Source of the DNA: Muricomes intestini
GTDB lineage: Bacteria; Bacillota; Clostridia; Lachnospirales; Lachnospiraceae
NCBI RefSeq assembly: GCF_004346165.1
Contig: NZ_SLZZ01000013.1
Span: 1 to 64,000 of the forward strand
Length of the DNA: 64,000 nt
Reading direction: 5' to 3'
Shown here piece after piece: positions 59,794 through 64,000 of this stretch (the first letter of the stretch is position 1; every line of letters begins with the position of its first letter). The notes under the pieces are model-generated. The model had not been told where the DNA came from. It did not search any database and was given only the letters and a program-made list of their open reading frames with translations. The position numbers were made by a program, and so were the translations under genes.

Positions 59794-60846
59794 CTACATC
59801 CATGGGTCAACTACAACCTTGATTGCTTCTCCATTTGTTACCATTTCCATTCCATTTACAAGGTTCTCCAGGTTTACTTTTCCGTTGACATACATCTCTG
59901 CATGAATATCCCTGTTATGAATAGCCTGAAGTGCATCATACAATCCTGTACCCGGGTAAGAAAAGGCACCTAACACTATAATTTCATCATAATGTATCTT
60001 ATTGGAGTCCAATGTTGTCATTGGGTTTGATTTTGGAACTCCGCCGTAGATTACAACTCTTCCTCTTTTTCTGACTAACTCTAATGCCTGCTGCTGGGCA
60101 GCTGTGTTGGGTACTGCACAGATTACAATATCCGCCCCCGGACCCACCAGCTCTTTTACCTTATTCGTAGCTTCTTCCAGGTTTTTATTATTGAATATAT
60201 ATTCGAATCCAAACTTTTCTGCCTGCTTCATTCTTCCTCTGGCAAGCATAATGACCTTCTTTGCACCTCTCGCCTTTGCCACTTCCATATGAAGACATCC
60301 TACCGGACCGTCCCCTATCACGACAACGGTGTCCCCATAGGACACTTGATTATACTCCTGGCATGCCAGAACCCCCGACGCCGGCTCCCCAAATGCAGCA
60401 TGGTCATAGCTCATCCCCTCCGGAATGTGTTCAATAAATCCCCGCTCCATCACTATTTTAGGAACAGAAATATAACCGGCAAACCCTCCCGGGAAATGTG
60501 TTCCCAGCATACGGTGGTTTTCGCATAAATTCACCATACCTCTTTTACAGTAATAGCATTCACCGCAGCTTACATCCGGTGCAAGGGCAACCCGGTCCCC
60601 TGCCTTAAACTGTCTGACATCTGAAGCGGCTTCCACTACCTCTCCGGCAATTTCATGCCCCATAACCTGATCTCTGATACCGTCCTTTAATCCATTATGA
60701 TAATTCCTGATATCCCCTCCGCATATCCCACAGGCATGAACCTTAACCAGCACTCCTTCTTCGGGACATTCGGGTATCGGGCGTTCTTCAATCTCAATAT
60801 GTTCTATATCCTTGAATACCGCAGCTTTCATATACCCTTTTCTCAT
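59794..60846 (-). CDS. Zinc-dependent sugar dehydrogenase (MDR family)
   Basis: Medium-chain dehydrogenase of 350 residues. Catalytic-zinc Cys in ACGICGGDIRNY, GHEIAG, the structural Cys set CGECYYCKRGMVNLC and VIGDGPVG for NAD are visible. The start at 60846 overlaps the SIS gene stop as ATGA and has AAGGTGA upstream; an ATG five codons later (MKAAVF) is an alternative. It probably oxidises the imported sugar or alcohol in the first step of this operon's pathway. Confidence 0.85.
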   Translation of the reverse strand: MRKGYMKAAVFKDIEHIEIEERPIPECPEEGVLVKVHACGICGGDIRNYHNGLKDGIRDQVMGHEIAGEVVEAASDVRQFKAGDRVALAPDVSCGECYYCKRGMVNLCENHRMLGTHFPGGFAGYISVPKIVMERGFIEHIPEGMSYDHAAFGEPASGVLACQEYNQVSYGDTVVVIGDGPVGCLHMEVAKARGAKKVIMLARGRMKQAEKFGFEYIFNNKNLEEATNKVKELVGPGADIVICAVPNTAAQQQALELVRKRGRVVIYGGVPKSNPMTTLDSNKIHYDEIIVLGAFSYPGTGLYDALQAIHNRDIHAEMYVNGKVNLENLVNGMEMVTNGEAIKVVVDPWM

Positions 60847-61457
60847 ATTTCTTTCACCTTACCTAATAAACGGTCTCCTACTGCTCCCTTGGGATGAATG
60901 ACCGCAAACTGTTCTTTTGTGTAATTTGTATATTGCATCAAAGAGATACAGATGGCGTCGAAAACTGAAATTACACACAATGTACTTGCTGTGGCAAGCA
61001 TATTAAACCGGCATGGCTCCTGCCCGGTTTTTACTTTAATACAAATATCTGCCATTTTCCCAATCTCAGATTCTTCATTTTCTGTAATCGCAGCCAGTGT
61101 TGCCCCCTTTGCTTTGCAGGCCGGGATCATCTGTACTAATTCTTCGGTGCCGCCTCCTTTACTGACTAAAATAAGGATATCCTCTTTCTGTAATACCCCC
61201 AGCCCCCCATGCACTGCATCGGATGGAGTTAAAAATACCGCCGGCCGTTCAATACAATTCAAAGAATGTACCCCTTTCTTAGCTGCCATTGCTGAAGTTC
61301 CGCATCCGGCAATCACTACTTTTCCTGTTCCGTCACCAATCCGTCTGACTACCTCTGCGACTTTTTCCATGTCTACAGTTGTCAGCAGCGATTCCACAGC
61401 CTTTGCCTCCATAAAAATGGTTCTTGCGGCCTCCTGGATAATATCTTTGTCCTCCAT
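60843..61457 (-). CDS. SIS-domain sugar phosphate isomerase (KpsF/GutQ-like, no CBS)
   Basis: Protein of 204 residues with one SIS domain: VVIAGCGTSAMAAKK binds the sugar phosphate, then SDAVHGGLG, ILVSKGGGTEE and a C-terminal IHPKGAVGDRL typical of KpsF/KdsD proteins. The CBS pair of KdsD is missing. It likely interconverts phosphorylated aldose and ketose. The ATG at 61457 is preceded by GGGAGGTG; upstream codons would read through a terminator hairpin. First gene of the catabolic operon. Confidence 0.85.
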   Translation of the reverse strand: MEDKDIIQEAARTIFMEAKAVESLLTTVDMEKVAEVVRRIGDGTGKVVIAGCGTSAMAAKKGVHSLNCIERPAVFLTPSDAVHGGLGVLQKEDILILVSKGGGTEELVQMIPACKAKGATLAAITENEESEIGKMADICIKVKTGQEPCRFNMLATASTLCVISVFDAICISLMQYTNYTKEQFAVIHPKGAVGDRLLGKVKEI

Positions 61458-61490
61458 GTCTTCACCTCCCGTTTCTACTGAAATCTCCGC

Positions 61491-61535
61491 AAAAAATGAC
61501 GTGTGTAAAAATATTGTCTTCCTTACACACGTCAT
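61491..61535 (-). terminator. Intrinsic terminator before the SIS gene
   Basis: ATGACGTGTGTAA and TTACACACGTCAT form a perfect 13 bp stem around 14 bases, followed by six T. It ends 34 bases before the SIS start. It may end the kinase-regulator transcript or act as an attenuator for the catabolic operon. Confidence 0.85.
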
Positions 61536-61594
61536 ATTATCATATTCATTTTTTCCCAGCTGTACATTTTTTTTATAATATTTCTGTAATTTTT

Positions 61595-63208
61595 TTAGTT
61601 GACAGCATGTTCCTTTCTGTACTGGGAAGGGGTTACGTGCAAATGCTTTACAAATACCTCTCTAAAATATCTTGCATCATTGTAACCGATCGCTTCTGCT
61701 ATCTCATTAACTGATAAACTGCTTGTTATTAATAACCCCTGTGCTTTTTCTAACCTTAGGCCCGTAATATAATCAATGAATTTAATGTTCTTTTCTTTTT
61801 TAAATAGCTGGCTTAAATAACTTGTGTTAATAAAATTTTTTTTTGCGATTCCTCCCAGACTTATATCCTTACTGTAATTTTTTTCTATATACTCGATAAT
61901 TTCCTCGATCAAAGGCCTTCCATAATTTTTTTTACTTTTCGAAAACAACAGACTGACCTCAACCAACTTGTTTTCAAGCCATCCTTCTAACACTTCTATA
62001 CTGCTGTTGGCACTGATCGCACCTTCAATCTCTTCAAACATAGCTAAAGCTATATCTGTATCTTTCTCATTTTCTTTGAGTAATTTCAACACAATAAAAT
62101 AAACATCCAGACAAACAATTTTTACATTAGCATAATTATTCTTCACTGCTTCCTTAAATATTTCCTGCAGGCATTTTCTTATTTCTATTTCATTCTGAGT
62201 CTTGATAAAACTTTCCAGCAGATCTTTTTTTAACCCCGTAATGATCTGGATATCACTTTTCTTTATTTTGATTTCAGTAAAGCTGCATACAGAACCTATG
62301 CCCGACAAATTACACTGCATAACACTCTGTATAGATTGCCTGTAACTTTTACAGACATCTTCCACTGCCTCTGCTTCATCCCCCAGGCCGATATGTAAGT
62401 TTAATCCATAAATATTTTCCAGAATTGTAACCAGTTTATTTGCTTTTTCAATTAAAAAATATCTTGCAATTGTTGTATCCGTGTTTAAAATCAGGACAAA
62501 TTGATTATCATATTTAAAATGCGTAAAAGAATAGCCCTTCCAATTTGCAAATACTTCGTCTATTACGTTGCAGATGGCATATTGGAGAATTTCCAGTCCG
62601 GACACATTCTTGAATTTTGGAATCTCCTTGATGTTGTCTGCAACAATGGTTATTACAACATATTTTTTTTGTTTAAAAATAATTTCCATTTCTTTCAGAT
62701 CTTCCAGCAGCTCTGTTGTATCAATTTCTGCATCTGCACTTATGAGCTCTGAGAGGTATCTGTTTTTCTTATAAGTTGTCCCTTCATAGGCCTTGGTTTT
62801 GATCGTGGATTCCATTGCCTGTTTTTCTCTGTTTTTGTCTAAATCCTCCAACAGGCTTTGTATCCGCATTTTGAATTCATCATTATCAATCGGCTTTAAT
62901 AAATAGTCATTCACTCCCAGGGTAATTGCTGTGCGGGCATATTCAAAATTTTTAAACCCGCTTATTACAATGAATTTTAACATGGGATGGTGTTCTCTTG
63001 CTTTTGCAATAAATTCTAATCCATCCATCATGGGCATTTTAATGTCCACCAGAACGATATCCACCCGGTTATTCTGTATAAAATTTAATGCTTCCACTGC
63101 ATTTTCCTGCGCCGGTGCTACTTCCAGCTCAGGAAAAAATCTGCCTATTTTTTTACAAATGCCATTTCTAATAATTTCCTCGTCATCAACCACCAATACT
63201 CTGTACAT
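61595..63208 (-). CDS. Response regulator, YesN/AraC type, second system
   Basis: Regulator of 537 residues with receiver Asp55 (IVLVDIKMPMMDG), LLKPIDN, a long central region and a C-terminal AraC DNA-binding domain (ISLGGIAKKNFINTSYLSQLFKK...LSVNEIAEAIGYNDARYFREVF). AAGGAGGAGG precedes the ATG. It sits between its kinase and the SIS-led catabolic operon, which it probably activates (inference). Confidence 0.92.
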   Translation of the reverse strand: MYRVLVVDDEEIIRNGICKKIGRFFPELEVAPAQENAVEALNFIQNNRVDIVLVDIKMPMMDGLEFIAKAREHHPMLKFIVISGFKNFEYARTAITLGVNDYLLKPIDNDEFKMRIQSLLEDLDKNREKQAMESTIKTKAYEGTTYKKNRYLSELISADAEIDTTELLEDLKEMEIIFKQKKYVVITIVADNIKEIPKFKNVSGLEILQYAICNVIDEVFANWKGYSFTHFKYDNQFVLILNTDTTIARYFLIEKANKLVTILENIYGLNLHIGLGDEAEAVEDVCKSYRQSIQSVMQCNLSGIGSVCSFTEIKIKKSDIQIITGLKKDLLESFIKTQNEIEIRKCLQEIFKEAVKNNYANVKIVCLDVYFIVLKLLKENEKDTDIALAMFEEIEGAISANSSIEVLEGWLENKLVEVSLLFSKSKKNYGRPLIEEIIEYIEKNYSKDISLGGIAKKNFINTSYLSQLFKKEKNIKFIDYITGLRLEKAQGLLITSSLSVNEIAEAIGYNDARYFREVFVKHLHVTPSQYRKEHAVN

Positions 63209-63219
63209 TTTCCTCCTCC

Positions 63220-64000
63220 TTACATTGTTTTTACAGGCAGATCGAGTTCTACGAGCGTTCCTTCACCCTCTTTACTGCCTATTTTAATTCCATACTCTTC
63301 CCCAAAGTATAATTTAATTCGTGCGTTGGTGTTTTCCAGGCCTATGCTGCTGTGGGTACCTTCATAACTCACTTTGTGGACGATATCGTTTCTGGAGTAA
63401 TTTTTCAGGCTGTTGTTGAGTTGTTCCAGGCGCTCTCTTGGAATTCCATCTCCGTCATCCTCCACCTGGATAACAAGTATTTCGTCTTTTTGGTACGCCC
63501 TGACGGCTACCTGACATTTCCCAATAGAGTTTTCAATTCCATGGACCACCGCATTTTCAACAAGAGGCTGTATGAGAAGCTTTACAATCAGCAGCTCCTC
63601 ACATCCTTCTTCAATTTCATAAAAAATATCTATCTTTTTGCCAAACCGCAGCTTCTGAATGATCATATAATTCTTTATATGGCCTATCTCCTCTTTCAAG
63701 GTAACATATTCCTGACCCCTGTTAATGGAATATCTGTACATCTTAGAAAGGGCCTGACAGGCGTCACTGATACTGTCCGCGCCTTCTGCTTCTGCCATCA
63801 TGTCAATGGTCTGCAGGGTATTATACAGGAAATGAGGATTGATCTGTGCCTGCAGGGCATTAAGTTCTGCTTCTTTTTGATAGATTTCAGACTGGTATAC
63901 ATTGTCAATCAACTGTTTTGTTTTTTTTACCATTTTATCAAAGGAACCTGCAAGCTGCCCTATTTCATCCTGTGTGCCTGTATCAATATCAATGTCAAAA
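63220..64000 (-). CDS. Sensor histidine kinase, LytS/YesM family (5' end outside window)
   Basis: The C-terminal 260 residues of a membrane kinase. A HAMP-like segment (TQDEIGQLAGSFDKM) is open to the right edge, so the gene starts beyond 64000 and an internal ATG at 63933 is not the start. The phospho-acceptor lies in QAQINPHFLYNTLQ; ATP-site motifs are ENAVVHGIEN, VEDDGDGIP and GLENTNARI. It stops 11 bases before the response regulator gene and forms a pair with it. Confidence 0.9.
   Translation of the reverse strand, partial: FDIDIDTGTQDEIGQLAGSFDKMVKKTKQLIDNVYQSEIYQKEAELNALQAQINPHFLYNTLQTIDMMAEAEGADSISDACQALSKMYRYSINRGQEYVTLKEEIGHIKNYMIIQKLRFGKKIDIFYEIEEGCEELLIVKLLIQPLVENAVVHGIENSIGKCQVAVRAYQKDEILVIQVEDDGDGIPRERLEQLNNSLKNYSRNDIVHKVSYEGTHSSIGLENTNARIKLYFGEEYGIKIGSKEGEGTLVELDLPVKTM

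Noticed and set aside
63220-63933. Complete small histidine kinase starting at 63933
   Set aside because: The frame stays open to the window edge and encodes HAMP-like sequence, so the start lies outside.

Overview
The window looks like a chromosomal stretch from a gut-type anaerobic Firmicute, most likely a Lachnospiraceae (inference). The supporting features are a selenium-dependent glycine reductase operon, corrinoid methyl transfer, YesM/YesN two-component systems, ROK repressors and several ribose-type sugar ABC transporters. No rRNA, tRNA, CRISPR array, prophage or transposase gene was seen.

Region 1 (1-4880, minus strand) is a glycine reductase operon read as grdX-grdE-grdB-trxB-trxA. 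grdB contains an in-frame TGA (selenocysteine) followed by a SECIS-like hairpin. Upstream lie a sigma-A promoter and a tandem glycine riboswitch overlapping a terminator. A palindromic repeat sits inside the second aptamer. Region 2 (4930-6937, minus) holds a radical SAM gene, an ECF transporter S component and a pyridoxal kinase. An intergenic zone of dispersed palindromes (6938-7400) follows, then a lone rsmH-like gene on the plus strand.

Region 3 (8705-15441, plus) is an operon of a ribose-type ABC transporter, a PfkB kinase, two ADP-ribosylglycohydrolase-family proteins and a pseudouridine-5'-phosphate glycosidase-like protein. It looks like a nucleoside or C-nucleoside salvage route. Region 4 (15533-23642, minus) is a corrinoid methyltransferase operon: double-cubane reductase, COG0523 GTPase, four MtaA/UroD-type proteins (one truncated), a corrinoid protein and a RACE-type reactivase. 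A ProXp-like editing protein and a ferritin-VIT fusion follow.

Region 5 (25864-38520, minus) contains ROK-regulated sugar or polyol catabolism: two ROK regulators, three zinc dehydrogenases, an SDR, a complete sugar ABC transporter, an M24-fold protein lacking metal ligands and an AraC regulator. A divergent 1090-residue DUF5107/TPR protein is at 38737-42009. Region 6 (42071-64000, minus) has a second sugar ABC operon with a tagatose/psicose 3-epimerase. Next to it is a response regulator-histidine kinase operon whose third gene is an RbsA-like protein with no intact ATPase motifs. Beyond that is a nine-gene catabolic operon (SIS, dehydrogenase, COG4091 oxidoreductase, fucose-isomerase-like protein, two FGGY kinases, class II aldolase, a second M24-like protein). 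A second response regulator and histidine kinase close the window. The substrates of the two right-hand catabolic systems cannot be read from the sequence.
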